Positions 14,500 through 22,405 of a DNA stretch of 25,691 nt are shown one piece after another. The stretch comes from a virus: positions 1-25,691 of IMG/VR virus record IMGVR_UViG_3300010430_006938; one strand, 5' to 3'. The position numbers and the translations under genes are program-made. Under the pieces are notes generated by a model. That model did no database searches and was not told the DNA's origin. It saw nothing but the letters and a program-made list of their open reading frames with translations. Positions within the stretch are counted from its first letter, which is position 1. The number at the start of each line of letters is the position of its first letter.

Positions 14500-14739
14500 C
14501 TAAGGGATCAGGTGTTCCCAGCCCGGGCAGGCCAGTGAAAAGGACGCATAGCTTTCCTGAATGTCGTCCTTGGTCGTGGCGGTGTCCTGGCGGGATCTGG
14601 TTGCAAGGCTGTTACCCCATTGGCGGCACAGCTCAGCTTCGGTGTCGGTTTCAGTCTCGATAGCCCGCGTCGTCGTATGCCCGCACGCGGTCAGGAAGAT
14701 CGCGCTCAACAGTGTCGCGGATAGCAGTCGCTTTTTCAT
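14500..14739 (-). CDS. Outer-membrane spanin lipoprotein (Rz1-like)
   Basis: A 79-residue lipoprotein with a signal peptide MKKRLLSATLLSAIFLTAC, the lipobox being LTAC with lipidated Cys19. The mature 61 residues are hydrophilic with Cys38 and Cys71. Its first 89 bases overlap the end of the inner-membrane spanin gene in a different frame, the classical Rz/Rz1 arrangement. It is expected to link the outer membrane to the inner-membrane partner and fuse the membranes in the last step of lysis. It is less Pro-rich than lambda Rz1, so assignment rests on lipobox, size and overlap. Confidence 0.75.
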   Translation of the reverse strand: MKKRLLSATLLSAIFLTACGHTTTRAIETETDTEAELCRQWGNSLATRSRQDTATTKDDIQESYASFSLACPGWEHLIP

Positions 14740-14878
14740 GGTCCCGTGCCTTCGCTTCGATGTACGTCTCGTTGCGCCCCTCGGCCTTCTTTGATCGTCC
14801 CCAGCCCCAGAGCGCGCCCAGGGTGGCGAAGACGCCGATGGCCCACGGCAGCAGATCCGCCAGCAGAGCGGAGATCAT
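14651..14878 (-). CDS. Inner-membrane spanin (Rz-like)
   Basis: A 75-residue protein starting at the ATG at 14878, which overlaps the holin stop (ATGA). A longer upstream in-frame start inside the holin gene is rejected. It has one N-terminal transmembrane helix (residues about 5-26, LADLLPWAIGVFATLGALWG) and a charged, helical periplasmic part (RSKKAEGRNETYIEAKARDH onward). This matches an i-spanin, although it is shorter than lambda Rz. The overlapping out-of-frame lipoprotein gene at its 3' end is the expected o-spanin partner. Confidence 0.75.
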   Translation of the reverse strand: MISALLADLLPWAIGVFATLGALWGWGRSKKAEGRNETYIEAKARDHEKATAIRDTVERDLPDRVRAYDDAGYRD

Positions 14879-15087
14879 TGCGCCTTTTCCTTGGCCGTCC
14901 AGCTGGCCCAGAAGCCCAGACCGGCCATCAGGACACCGACCAGCGCAGGCCACCCGGCGCCGCCGACCATGGAGCGGATCAGGGCCGCAGGATCGTCAGA
15001 CGCCATGATGAGCGCCAGCACCGGGCCGGTTGCGGTCAGCAGGTGGCGCAGCGCGCCCTGGACCTTCGGGTTCTTCAGTCGGTTCAT
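14875..15087 (-). CDS. Holin candidate (two transmembrane segments)
   Basis: A 70-residue protein with a basic N-terminus (MNRLKNPKVQGALRHLL), two hydrophobic segments (about residues 15-30 and 43-63) and a charged C-terminus (TAKEKAQ). This is the size and layout of class II holins such as the Pam3-type family. The gene begins two bases after the endolysin stop, with GAGG upstream, and overlaps the spanin start. It should form inner-membrane lesions that release or activate the endolysin. The other candidate for this role is the three-helix protein at 15901-16263. Confidence 0.75.
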   Translation of the reverse strand: MNRLKNPKVQGALRHLLTATGPVLALIMASDDPAALIRSMVGGAGWPALVGVLMAGLGFWASWTAKEKAQ

Positions 15088-15089
15088 GA

Positions 15090-15770
15090 TCAGGCCTCGT
15101 TGTTGCTGATGGGAACGCCCGAAGGCGTCAGGTGGATCGGCCGCCCGGTCACTGGAACACCGATGGGCCAGCGGGACGACAGAAGGCGGTCCTTTGCGAT
15201 CCGCGTGACAGTCACCGCGTTGGATTGGTTGCCGCCAAGCACATGGAAGTGGCTGTCATCCTCGCCGAAGTAGAAACCAACGTGCCCCTGCCAGCTGGTC
15301 CGGGATACGCGCCAAAACACCAGCGTGGCGCCAAGCACCGGATCCGTGCTCTGCCCCCAAGGCTGCCAGTTTCGGGCGCCAAGCGGGTTTTCCGGCAGAG
15401 TGATGTTCGGATCGGCAAGCCGGTGGCAGGTGGCCACGAATGCCCCACACCACGGGATGTCGCGAGGGTCGATCCACGACACAGACTGATCGAACCAGCC
15501 CCGCAGGCGAGAGGTGTTGCGCTGCTCATGGAGGCCGCGCACCTTGGCCGCCTCCTGCATCCACGGCAGCCGGTTCTGTACCAGCGTCTCTACCGGGCGC
15601 AGCGCGGCCAGCGTCAGGGGGCCAATGAAGGGTCGCGCGCGGAATCCGATGGATCTCTTGAAGGCCACCACAGCCGCGTCTGTCCGCGGCCCGCGCACCC
15701 CATCAATCGGCCCTGGATCCAAGCCCAGGGCGCGCAGCCGGGTCTGCACCCAGCGATAGTCGATTTCCAT
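15090..15770 (-). CDS. Endolysin: peptidoglycan-binding domain plus TIGR02594-type (CHAP-like) Cys peptidase
   Basis: A 226-residue muralytic enzyme. Residues 5-60 form a PG_binding_1-like domain (VQTRLRALGLDPGPIDGVRG, then a T-D-A-A-V-x-x-F-K helix). Residues 65-205 match the TIGR02594 family, with the likely catalytic Cys108 in IPWCGAF, His163 in QGHVGFY and Asn181 in LGGNQSN, as in NlpC/P60-CHAP amidases and peptidases. The start at 15770 is supported by GAGG eight bases upstream. An in-frame opening further upstream runs through the 39-residue gene and is rejected. No signal peptide is present, so export depends on a holin, which follows directly. Confidence 0.88.
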   Translation of the reverse strand: MEIDYRWVQTRLRALGLDPGPIDGVRGPRTDAAVVAFKRSIGFRARPFIGPLTLAALRPVETLVQNRLPWMQEAAKVRGLHEQRNTSRLRGWFDQSVSWIDPRDIPWCGAFVATCHRLADPNITLPENPLGARNWQPWGQSTDPVLGATLVFWRVSRTSWQGHVGFYFGEDDSHFHVLGGNQSNAVTVTRIAKDRLLSSRWPIGVPVTGRPIHLTPSGVPISNNEA

Positions 15771-15784
15771 GACTGTATCCTCGG

Positions 15785-15904
15785 TTAGAGAGAGATGACC
15801 GCGAGCCCCAGAAGCACCCAGATCACGGCTGAGATTGCGACGCGGAAGGCAAGGACACGAGGCCCCCGCAATGCGCAGCGAAGCCTTTTCCGCGTCCGTG
15901 TCAT
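15785..15904 (-). CDS. 39-residue single-helix membrane protein of the lysis cassette
   Basis: A very short gene starting at the ATG at 15904, overlapping the previous stop (ATGA), with a GGGGGG run about eight bases upstream. The product has an Arg/Lys-rich cytoplasmic N-terminus (MTRTRKRLRCALRGPR) and a single C-terminal hydrophobic helix (about residues 17-39, ending AVISL). It ends 14 bases before the endolysin start. Small single-helix proteins of this kind can be holin partners, antiholins or pinholin-like. Nothing in the sequence decides which. Confidence 0.55.
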   Translation of the reverse strand: MTRTRKRLRCALRGPRVLAFRVAISAVIWVLLGLAVISL

Positions 15905-16263
15905 TTGCCAGCCCCCCGCTTGGCGAACCGGGCCACCACCGCGCGCTTGACCTCGCCCAGCAGATCGTGAGCGACAAAGGCAGCGACAAAGGCCACCAGC
16001 GCAGCGACCGCCGGATGGCTGAAGTCAAACCGCGCCTGCAGGCCAGCGACAATCACCGGGCCGCCAAGGGCGCCGACGAAGCCGTTGAACCCGAAGATCA
16101 CCATGGCCAGGCGCAGCCGCAGATCTTCCATTTCCAGAACCGCCAGCACTGCGCCAGCAAGGGCGGCGATGACCACCGGCCAGCTTGTCCCGGCCTGCAT
16201 CAGCCATGTTCCGGCCACGGCTGCGGACCCGGCCGATGCCGAGCCAATCGTCTCAATTCTCAT
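15901..16263 (-). CDS. Three-transmembrane holin-like protein
   Basis: A 120-residue membrane protein with three predicted helices (about residues 28-45, 52-75 and 82-100) and a basic C-terminus (VKRAVVARFAKRGAGK). This is class I holin topology. The RBS GAGG lies five bases before the ATG, and the stop overlaps the next small gene. It opens the lysis cassette, upstream of the endolysin, while a second holin candidate lies downstream of it. One may be the true holin and the other an antiholin or accessory pore protein. Confidence 0.7.
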   Translation of the reverse strand: MRIETIGSASAGSAAVAGTWLMQAGTSWPVVIAALAGAVLAVLEMEDLRLRLAMVIFGFNGFVGALGGPVIVAGLQARFDFSHPAVAALVAFVAAFVAHDLLGEVKRAVVARFAKRGAGK

Positions 16264-16270
16264 AGAAACC

Positions 16271-16618
16271 TCACAAATCGACGTATTCGAGATACACAGC
16301 CACGTCCTCGTCGGAGACCTTCCGGCTGCTGTGATGGAAGGTCACCCCTCCCTCCCCTTTTAGCTCGAAAACTCGGTCGATTTCTTGGCGCGGTGGAATT
16401 GTGTGCCCGACATTCATGGCAAGCGACGTGAAATCGAGACATTCGCCTACGTATTTTGACAACCTGTCAGAGGCAGTCTCAGGCGTCGGCCAAGTCTCCC
16501 AATACGGCTCTGGGTAAACATCACCGCCTCCGCTATTCCAAACAGTCAGAGAGGCAGAAGGAAACGGATCAGCCATGGTGATCGCCCCATTGATTTCGAT
16601 ACTTACCTCACCAACCAT
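16271..16618 (-). CDS. Small protein after the tail fibre, unknown function
   Basis: A 115-residue protein whose start at 16618 overlaps the last 16 bases of the tail-fibre gene and follows GAGGTGGAAGA. An alternative ATG at 16576 (MADPFPSASL) has a poorer RBS. It is rich in Trp, Tyr and Pro near the N-terminus and has no membrane segment. Its codon use and GC look lower than those of its neighbours. The place directly after a tail fibre is where fibre chaperones or fibre-associated proteins commonly sit, but I see no family match, and a recently acquired accessory gene is equally possible. Confidence 0.6.
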   Translation of the reverse strand: MVGEVSIEINGAITMADPFPSASLTVWNSGGGDVYPEPYWETWPTPETASDRLSKYVGECLDFTSLAMNVGHTIPPRQEIDRVFELKGEGGVTFHHSSRKVSDEDVAVYLEYVDL

Positions 16619-19092
16619 TCTTCCACCTCATCGCTTACATCGCGCATCTTGATCCAGCGGGCGCCCACGGGCTGACCCTTGAGGACGCGAAGCTTGCCCA
16701 TCAGGCCCACCGTGTCCCATTCCGGCCTGTCGGCGCGCGGCGTATATTCCTGTGAAGGGTCATATTCCGGGTTCAGCTTGCGGCGCTGCTGCGTGACGCG
16801 CTCGGCATCAGCCGGGACCGCTACACCATCCGGCACCTCGTCAGCTGCATAGCTATGCTCGATTTCCCGGGTGGTCTGGCGCTGCACCTCGACCATGCGC
16901 GGCTCTTGGTGGATCACCTGCTGGCTCTCATAAATCGGCTGAGCAGGCTCCACCTCGCTGCCGTCCTCATCCAGCACCGGATCAGTCATGCCGATCTGCA
17001 CCTGCCGCATCACCGGATCACCGTTTTCATCCACCAGCGGGAACTCATCAAAGAGCGGCACCTGTACAGTTTCGGTCACAACGGTTTTGACCGCCACGCC
17101 ATCCACCACCTCGATCACCTCGCGGGTGCGCTCCTGCGCTTGGCTCGCCTGTTCATGAACCGTCTCGGTTTCGGTGACGACCTCGGACCAGCTCAGTGCC
17201 TCGTAATCTTCCCGGATGTAGGCCCCGAAGGCGTCCCGCAGATACTTGCCCTTCCAGCGATCAATATCGCCGTCACCAACCACGGACGGATTGGCAGAGA
17301 TGACACCGATAATGTCTTCCGGGTCATCCAGCCATGTCGCCGGACGTAGCTTGAACCCAGGCAGGCGCGCTTTCCCGCTCTCGTCGCAGAACATATAGAG
17401 GTAGGAATGGACCTTGCCGGTGGCGATGCGGGCCAACACAGCGTCCACTGCTGCCTGATCACCGCCTACCCGCGCCTCCACCTTTGCTCGAAGTTCTGTG
17501 CTTGAAAGAACCTCCTCAGCCTCAACAGTGTCGAGGACGACAGAGATACCGGCAGCAGTTTTACGCTGACGTTTCCACTCTTTGAGCCAATCCAGATGAG
17601 CCAGCGCCCATTCGAAGTATTCCGCATAGTCCGCCCCGCCGCCCGTCCAGGAGCCATCGCAGGTTCCGTTACCATCTGCGCGAAGTCGGAACTCGGAGTC
17701 TGCAAAGTTACTGCTGTACGCCTGCAGGAAATCGGCTGTTGAATTAGCCGCGCGATGCATATTGAGGGATAGCATATTATTGCCGTAGCTGGCGTTCGTT
17801 ACATCCACTCTTACCCCCGGCAAGGTGCCGCTGTCCTCCAGAGCATGTACCTTGGCCTCTACCGTAGTTACACCAAGACCTAGGTTCCCAGTTGGCGAGA
17901 TACGCATAGCCTCGGCTGGCGCTGCATTTCCCGACACATTAAACGACATCCCGATGTACCCAGAAGCGGTGCCCCGCACACAACTGATAGACGCATATCT
18001 GTCCGTTCGATCTGAGTGCATTGCCAGTAGTGGCACAGCATTATTGTCAGTAGAGACACTGCTGATAATCGATACGCCATCAATCGCAGTAGCCCAGCTA
18101 GACGAGCTGTTCGGGGCAATAGCAATAGAACCGTTACGGACATCGAGCCTTTCGATGGGTGAGCCTGTGCCGATACCTACATCACCGTTCCCATCAACGC
18201 GCATCTTTTCCGATCCGCCCGGGCCTAGTGACAAATAGTGCACACCACCGGACCAGTCCCAAGACATACCGACGATGTTTCCGGTCCCGGCGCTGTCTGG
18301 AACGCGGATGTCAAAACCATCGGTGTCATAAGACCGAACGCCCATTTCAGCGACAATATTACCACTACGTTTCACAAGGTAACGAGAGCCGTCTGTTGTG
18401 CTGTCGACACTCACTGTGCTGCCGAATTCCCCATATGAATTCGCGGTCAGCGTCGTAACCGCCGCCGGTGCAGGATCACTTTGGCCAATGGTCGCTCCGT
18501 CAATAGATCCGCCGTCAATGTTTACCGAGTCCGCCGCCTGCGTGGCGATACTGCCGAGGCCGATATCGCTGCGGAGCGTGGATTTGTTGGTGGCTTCATT
18601 AAACCGCGGCGCGCCGGTGAACGCAGGGTTGCCAGAGAATACCAGATCGGCGCCAAGGTTTGCGGCGATCCCGGCCATGTGGGAGCGGTAGAACCCCATC
18701 AGCACCATCGCGGTGCCGTTGAAAATGAGTTCCACGATGTCGCCGGAGGTCAGATCACCGGCCTCAACATCTGTCCCGTCCAGCCGCTTGATCGCGCGCG
18801 CACCAAGGCTGTCTACGTTTAGGGTCGATGCGCCGGTGTTTGTTGCGGGGATCTGGAGGCGAAAGCTCTGGCCCGCAGCATAGGCTGTAAGGGTCGCAGG
18901 CATTGCGGCTGCATAGGTATTGGCGCTGCCGGTGGCCACGGCGTAGTGAACCGCATTCTGCTCCAGCGCGTTTTTATCCGGAAGCTTGTCGAAGCCAGCC
19001 GCGATGGCATCGAATTTAGCCCGCATTTCAGCTGAGCGCGCCTTGGAGTTCCGGCTGAGCGGCGAAGTGTTGTTGAAAAAATCGTTGCTCAT
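16603..19092 (-). CDS. Tail fibre/spike with C-terminal Peptidase_G2-type chaperone domain
   Basis: An 829-residue receptor-binding fibre. The N-terminus (residues 1-40, helical) probably attaches to the tail. Residues 50-150 form a fibre-entry domain with NTGASTLNVDSLGARAI, a motif common in phage fibres. Residues about 200-470 are a beta-rich shaft with G-x-V-G-I-G-T and G-N-L-G-L-G-V turns. From about residue 485 (GADYAEYFEW) to the end it matches the Peptidase_G2 intramolecular chaperone (GVISANPSVVGD, W-x-GKYLRDAFG, then PEWDTVGLMGKL and RWIKMRDVS). This family is known to trimerise the fibre and then cut itself off. A segment of about 60 residues sits between the first and second conserved blocks and looks like an insertion. 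The start overlaps the previous stop (ATGA), with GGAGGG upstream. The shaft DNA is lower in GC. Confidence 0.85.
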   Translation of the reverse strand: MSNDFFNNTSPLSRNSKARSAEMRAKFDAIAAGFDKLPDKNALEQNAVHYAVATGSANTYAAAMPATLTAYAAGQSFRLQIPATNTGASTLNVDSLGARAIKRLDGTDVEAGDLTSGDIVELIFNGTAMVLMGFYRSHMAGIAANLGADLVFSGNPAFTGAPRFNEATNKSTLRSDIGLGSIATQAADSVNIDGGSIDGATIGQSDPAPAAVTTLTANSYGEFGSTVSVDSTTDGSRYLVKRSGNIVAEMGVRSYDTDGFDIRVPDSAGTGNIVGMSWDWSGGVHYLSLGPGGSEKMRVDGNGDVGIGTGSPIERLDVRNGSIAIAPNSSSSWATAIDGVSIISSVSTDNNAVPLLAMHSDRTDRYASISCVRGTASGYIGMSFNVSGNAAPAEAMRISPTGNLGLGVTTVEAKVHALEDSGTLPGVRVDVTNASYGNNMLSLNMHRAANSTADFLQAYSSNFADSEFRLRADGNGTCDGSWTGGGADYAEYFEWALAHLDWLKEWKRQRKTAAGISVVLDTVEAEEVLSSTELRAKVEARVGGDQAAVDAVLARIATGKVHSYLYMFCDESGKARLPGFKLRPATWLDDPEDIIGVISANPSVVGDGDIDRWKGKYLRDAFGAYIREDYEALSWSEVVTETETVHEQASQAQERTREVIEVVDGVAVKTVVTETVQVPLFDEFPLVDENGDPVMRQVQIGMTDPVLDEDGSEVEPAQPIYESQQVIHQEPRMVEVQRQTTREIEHSYAADEVPDGVAVPADAERVTQQRRKLNPEYDPSQEYTPRADRPEWDTVGLMGKLRVLKGQPVGARWIKMRDVSDEVEEWLVR

Positions 19093-21170
19093 CGGATCGC
19101 CCTCCGAGGCGTGAAGTTGATTGTCAGCGAAGAAAGGACGTGCGGCTGCTCATAGATCGCGTCAGACGAGAGCGCGATTGAGACGTTTTGCCCGACCCCG
19201 TTGAGCTCCATCTCTGCCTGCCCCTGAACGGCGGCATCCCAATAGAAGTTGTCCCAGAACGCGGTGTCCCAGAAGCCACCGCCACCAGCGAAGGAGAGAT
19301 CGGCCTCCGCACCAGACGGGATGTCCGGGTTTCCGAAATCGAAGTCGCTGGCATAGGTCAGACTGATCCCGGATCCTCCGTCAGAAACCTGCAGCACGCC
19401 TCTGTGATACCGCTTCATCACGGTTGGGGCGCCCTGGTGCAGGAACGACAGCCGCATGAACGCCTCAACAATCTCGCCGTCAGCGGATGTGCCCCTGTCG
19501 ATCTGGTAGACGAAACCATCGCTGGCACCGGCCAGCAGGATCTCATTGCCTGCACTGTCCTCCCCGGACACGACCACTGAAGGCGTGAAATCCATCAGCA
19601 ATGGCATGCACTCCGGGTTCTTCCGGCCGAAGTAGATGCTGATGCATGTCGCATCGCTGAAATAGAGGCGGTACTGATCCTTGCCCCGCACCCGCAGCGC
19701 GCCGACCGGAGCCACCCCGTTTTCGCGCTTCGACCGGATCAGCGGCTCGATCAGCTGGGTCTTGGTCCCGATCTTCCAGTTACCGAAGGATTGGGCGGCG
19801 CTCATGCTCCTGACGCCCTGATCATCCAGAAAGTAAGGCTGGCCGACCACCTCCAGCGTGTCCGCGACTGCGCCGGAATCCTCGGCGATGTCCTGAAGGT
19901 CGAAGTCGCTGGTATCGTTCCCTTGCAGGTATCCGATCTTGTTGCGGCCGGTGATGATCGTGGCGGTCCTGGTGGAGGATTTGAGCCCGGTCAGATCCTG
20001 CCCGAAACCGATCTCCCCGGCCCCGGCCACGGCCCGCGCATCCAGAGGTTCGCCAGTGCCGGCATAGAGGATGGAGCCGCCATCATATCCGGTCATCAGG
20101 TGATTGGCGTGGACCGAGATGAACTTCGGCTTGTCGAGCGAAGTGGAGATGTTCTTTCGCACCGGCGCGAACACCACGCCGTCCCATTCAAAGGCAGGGC
20201 CGACACCATTGACGCCATAGAGGCGCCGCAGGTTCGAGGTGCCGAAGAAGTTGTGGGTGACGGTGCGATACTTCCCGCCCGGTGGAAGGGTGATTGCCGC
20301 CTGTGCCGAGCTGGCGGTTGCAGTTCCCCCCGAAGTGCCGCCCGTGATCGTCTCGGCCGCCTGAAAGGTGCCGGTGATCCCAGACAGCACAAGATAGCCT
20401 TCCCCGGAGCCGTCCCATGCCCCATCCAGCATCGCCACACGCTCAACCGTCGCTGTTGCGCCACTGGTGCCCCCGGTGACTGTCTCACCCTCCCGTAGGG
20501 CCGCGATATTGCCGCTCGTGAAATCCAGCGTGTGCCCGAGGCTCTGCGCCGCCCACCCGGCGCTTGTGGCCTTGTGCATGACCGCTGCCGTGCCCCCGGC
20601 GTTGTTGCGCCAGGCGTAGACATCGCCCTTGTAGGTGGCCACGCCCAAGACGCTACCGGATCCCGGCACCGCGGCGATAACAGCCCGGCGCTTCTCGATC
20701 GCCGCTTGCAGGTAGCTGTCGTCGTCGGCGTCATTGCTGGCGCCGGTTTCAACCGCTGTGCCATTGGCATAGGCAACGGTTGCCGCTGAGACCTCCAGCG
20801 CCTCGTTATCCTGAAAGGTGCCGGAGACGTTGTAGAGCACCAGCATGCCAGCAGCATCGCCCCCTCCCAATGAGCCAGACGAGATGGTCCCGTCCTGAAC
20901 CGCGATGCCGGTAGCGCCTGATGTCGCCCCGGTCACCGTGTCGTCCTCGCTGATGGCCGTGGAACCCTGATCGAACTCCAGCACCCAATAGGAGGCGGCT
21001 GAGGGCTTAGGCTGGCCGTCCAGGCGCTCATAGCCATCTATTCGGCGGTATCCGCGTGCCTCGCTCTCATAGTTCTGAGAAGAAATGCAGAACCCGGGCG
21101 GCACCCGGTTGGCCGGTGTCACCAGATCAAGGCCGCCCTGAAGGACAACCGTGCTTTGACGCTGTGCCAT
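19089..21170 (-). CDS. Large tail nozzle/hub protein candidate
   Basis: A 693-residue protein starting at the ATG at 21170, which shares a base with the upstream stop (TGATG). An in-frame start 84 bases earlier, inside the adaptor gene, is rejected. The N-terminus (VVLQGGLDLVTPANRVPPG, then SQNYE and GYRRIDGYERLDG) is a pattern I recall from large podovirus tail proteins encoded next to the adaptor. Three TSGAT/TSGGT motifs (near residues 76, 229 and 274), paired with GTFQ turns, mark a repeated beta domain. The C-terminus is beta-rich with an aromatic FWDTAFWDNFYWD stretch. By order (adaptor, this gene, fibre) it probably forms the tail nozzle. I cannot confirm a family name. Confidence 0.65.
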   Translation of the reverse strand: MAQRQSTVVLQGGLDLVTPANRVPPGFCISSQNYESEARGYRRIDGYERLDGQPKPSAASYWVLEFDQGSTAISEDDTVTGATSGATGIAVQDGTISSGSLGGGDAAGMLVLYNVSGTFQDNEALEVSAATVAYANGTAVETGASNDADDDSYLQAAIEKRRAVIAAVPGSGSVLGVATYKGDVYAWRNNAGGTAAVMHKATSAGWAAQSLGHTLDFTSGNIAALREGETVTGGTSGATATVERVAMLDGAWDGSGEGYLVLSGITGTFQAAETITGGTSGGTATASSAQAAITLPPGGKYRTVTHNFFGTSNLRRLYGVNGVGPAFEWDGVVFAPVRKNISTSLDKPKFISVHANHLMTGYDGGSILYAGTGEPLDARAVAGAGEIGFGQDLTGLKSSTRTATIITGRNKIGYLQGNDTSDFDLQDIAEDSGAVADTLEVVGQPYFLDDQGVRSMSAAQSFGNWKIGTKTQLIEPLIRSKRENGVAPVGALRVRGKDQYRLYFSDATCISIYFGRKNPECMPLLMDFTPSVVVSGEDSAGNEILLAGASDGFVYQIDRGTSADGEIVEAFMRLSFLHQGAPTVMKRYHRGVLQVSDGGSGISLTYASDFDFGNPDIPSGAEADLSFAGGGGFWDTAFWDNFYWDAAVQGQAEMELNGVGQNVSIALSSDAIYEQPHVLSSLTINFTPRRAIR

Positions 21171-21877
21171 CAGGCGAGCGTCCCGCGCATTTTGATCTCC
21201 GGGAGCTGATGCAGGCGCAGGTCTGACATGACCCGACCATAGTTTCCGTTCCATACCGGCAGCTGCTCGAACGCTTCATCAAAGGTTCCGAGCTTTACCA
21301 GTGCCAGCCACTTGATTGCGGTGTGGAATTCGGCAGGCATCTCTGGGGTGTGAGCATCCAAGGAAAGCGTCTGAGGCGCTTTGTGGTAGCCCCCTCGGAT
21401 CGTGTAGGCATCATCTGGGATCGGCCAAAAGCGCAGCTTGTTGGAGTTGTCCACCGTGAAATAGACCGGCTTGTCCTGCCGTGAGGCCTCGCTACCAACC
21501 ATCAGGTGGCGCCGAAAATACGACCAATCGCGATAGGTGAGGAAACCCTCGTCGGCCTGCCCGAGAGATGTCTTGTAGATGGTGAACAGGTTCTCCCCGT
21601 CCTCACCATAAAGAACCCAGCGAGAGAACCGTTCGGCGATCCCCATTGCGGCAGAATCGTACTGCTGAACAGTCGCCACGGTCTCGCCGGAGAAGTCCTC
21701 CTGCATCCAGCGCCAGGCGTTCTCCTCCCGCTGGATGTCCTCATAGGCCTCGGTCACCCATCCCATGATGCGGAGCAGGCGCCCGGTTTGACCTGTGGTC
21801 GTCTCAGGCTGGCCGATGTTGGAAACTGTGCCGCTGTCTTTGGCGACTTCCTGGCACAGTTTGAGAAAGGTGCTCAT
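21170..21877 (-). CDS. Head-tail adaptor protein (SU10-adaptor type)
   Basis: A 235-residue protein resembling the adaptor that bridges portal and tail nozzle in podoviruses such as SU10. It begins STFLKLCQEVAKDSG with the G-Q-T-G-R-L-L-R-I-x-x-W-V-x-E-A-Y helix typical of these adaptors. It then has W-R-W-M-Q-E-D-F, a middle with K-L-R-F-W-P-I-P-D, and a C-terminus where HTAIKWLALVKLGTF precedes a Y-G-R-x-M-x-x-L-R-L helix. Length fits the family. It follows the small connector genes and is coupled to the large tail gene by a TGATG overlap. Confidence 0.7.
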   Translation of the reverse strand: MSTFLKLCQEVAKDSGTVSNIGQPETTTGQTGRLLRIMGWVTEAYEDIQREENAWRWMQEDFSGETVATVQQYDSAAMGIAERFSRWVLYGEDGENLFTIYKTSLGQADEGFLTYRDWSYFRRHLMVGSEASRQDKPVYFTVDNSNKLRFWPIPDDAYTIRGGYHKAPQTLSLDAHTPEMPAEFHTAIKWLALVKLGTFDEAFEQLPVWNGNYGRVMSDLRLHQLPEIKMRGTLA

Positions 21878-21883
21878 CCCCGG

Positions 21884-22405
21884 TTATGCCGCGTAGGAGA
21901 ACGGATATTCTTTGACCACGCGGGGTTCGCGCAGGCCAGTTTCCATTTCCTGCATCGAGGTATCAGCCGTGATAGGCGGGTAAACGAACTTCTCGGCGTT
22001 TTCGAGAATTTCGACATACTCGACCGGGATGGCATACGGCTCGTTGCGCGGGATATAGAGCTGGACGCCGTTGCACGACACCGGCACCGGTTCGGATCCC
22101 CCAGGCTTCTCCTGCTCCGGGATCACGATTGCCACGCACATGCGCTCTTTGCCGCCGAATTCGTGCATGAACTCGCGGGGCCGCGGCTTGCCGTTGGAAT
22201 CGCTGACAGCGGGGATTTCGCTGGACTTCTTCAGCGTTGGGATGGTGTCTTTCGTCCACCCTGCGGTTTCGATCAAAACCTTGATGTCGTCCTTCTTGGC
22301 ACCTTCAGGCACCTCCAAACCCATCATCAGTTCCGCGAATTGGGTGAGCTGCGTCAGGTTGGCCTTGCTGACGGCGACGTGTTCAACGGGCAATCCCTGT
22401 TCCAT
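21884..22405 (-). CDS. Small head/connector protein (173 aa), function unassigned
   Basis: A 173-residue protein whose ATG shares a base with the preceding stop (TGATG). Residues 28-60 (LEVPEGAKKDDIKVLIETAG) look like a small HeH/LEM-like helix-turn-helix, a fold seen in some phage and transcription-related proteins. The centre is beta-rich (RMCVAIVIPEQE, PVSCNGVQLYIPRNEPYAIP) and the C-terminus is VKEYPFSYAA. Its place between the capsid genes and the adaptor suggests a head-completion or connector part. I do not recognise a named family. Confidence 0.65.
   Translation of the reverse strand: MEQGLPVEHVAVSKANLTQLTQFAELMMGLEVPEGAKKDDIKVLIETAGWTKDTIPTLKKSSEIPAVSDSNGKPRPREFMHEFGGKERMCVAIVIPEQEKPGGSEPVPVSCNGVQLYIPRNEPYAIPVEYVEILENAEKFVYPPITADTSMQEMETGLREPRVVKEYPFSYAA

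Noticed and set aside
14879-14953. Longer N-terminus of the inner-membrane spanin
   Set aside because: It lies inside the holin gene and is hydrophilic. The ATGA-coupled start at 14878 places the transmembrane helix at the N-terminus, as expected.
15771-16052. In-frame upstream extension of the endolysin to 320 residues
   Set aside because: The extension overlaps the three-helix and 39-residue genes, has Arg/Ser/Trp shadow composition, and the ATG at 15770 has a good RBS followed directly by the peptidoglycan-binding domain.
20096-20857. A 253-codon same-strand frame inside the large tail gene
   Set aside because: Arg/Ser/Pro/Trp-rich composition and no RBS. The repeats of the main frame are clearly conserved, unlike the case at 8043-8306.
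21171-21254. Longer N-terminus of the large tail protein
   Set aside because: It would lie within the adaptor gene. The TGATG overlap at 21170 and the conserved start of the domain fit the shorter form.
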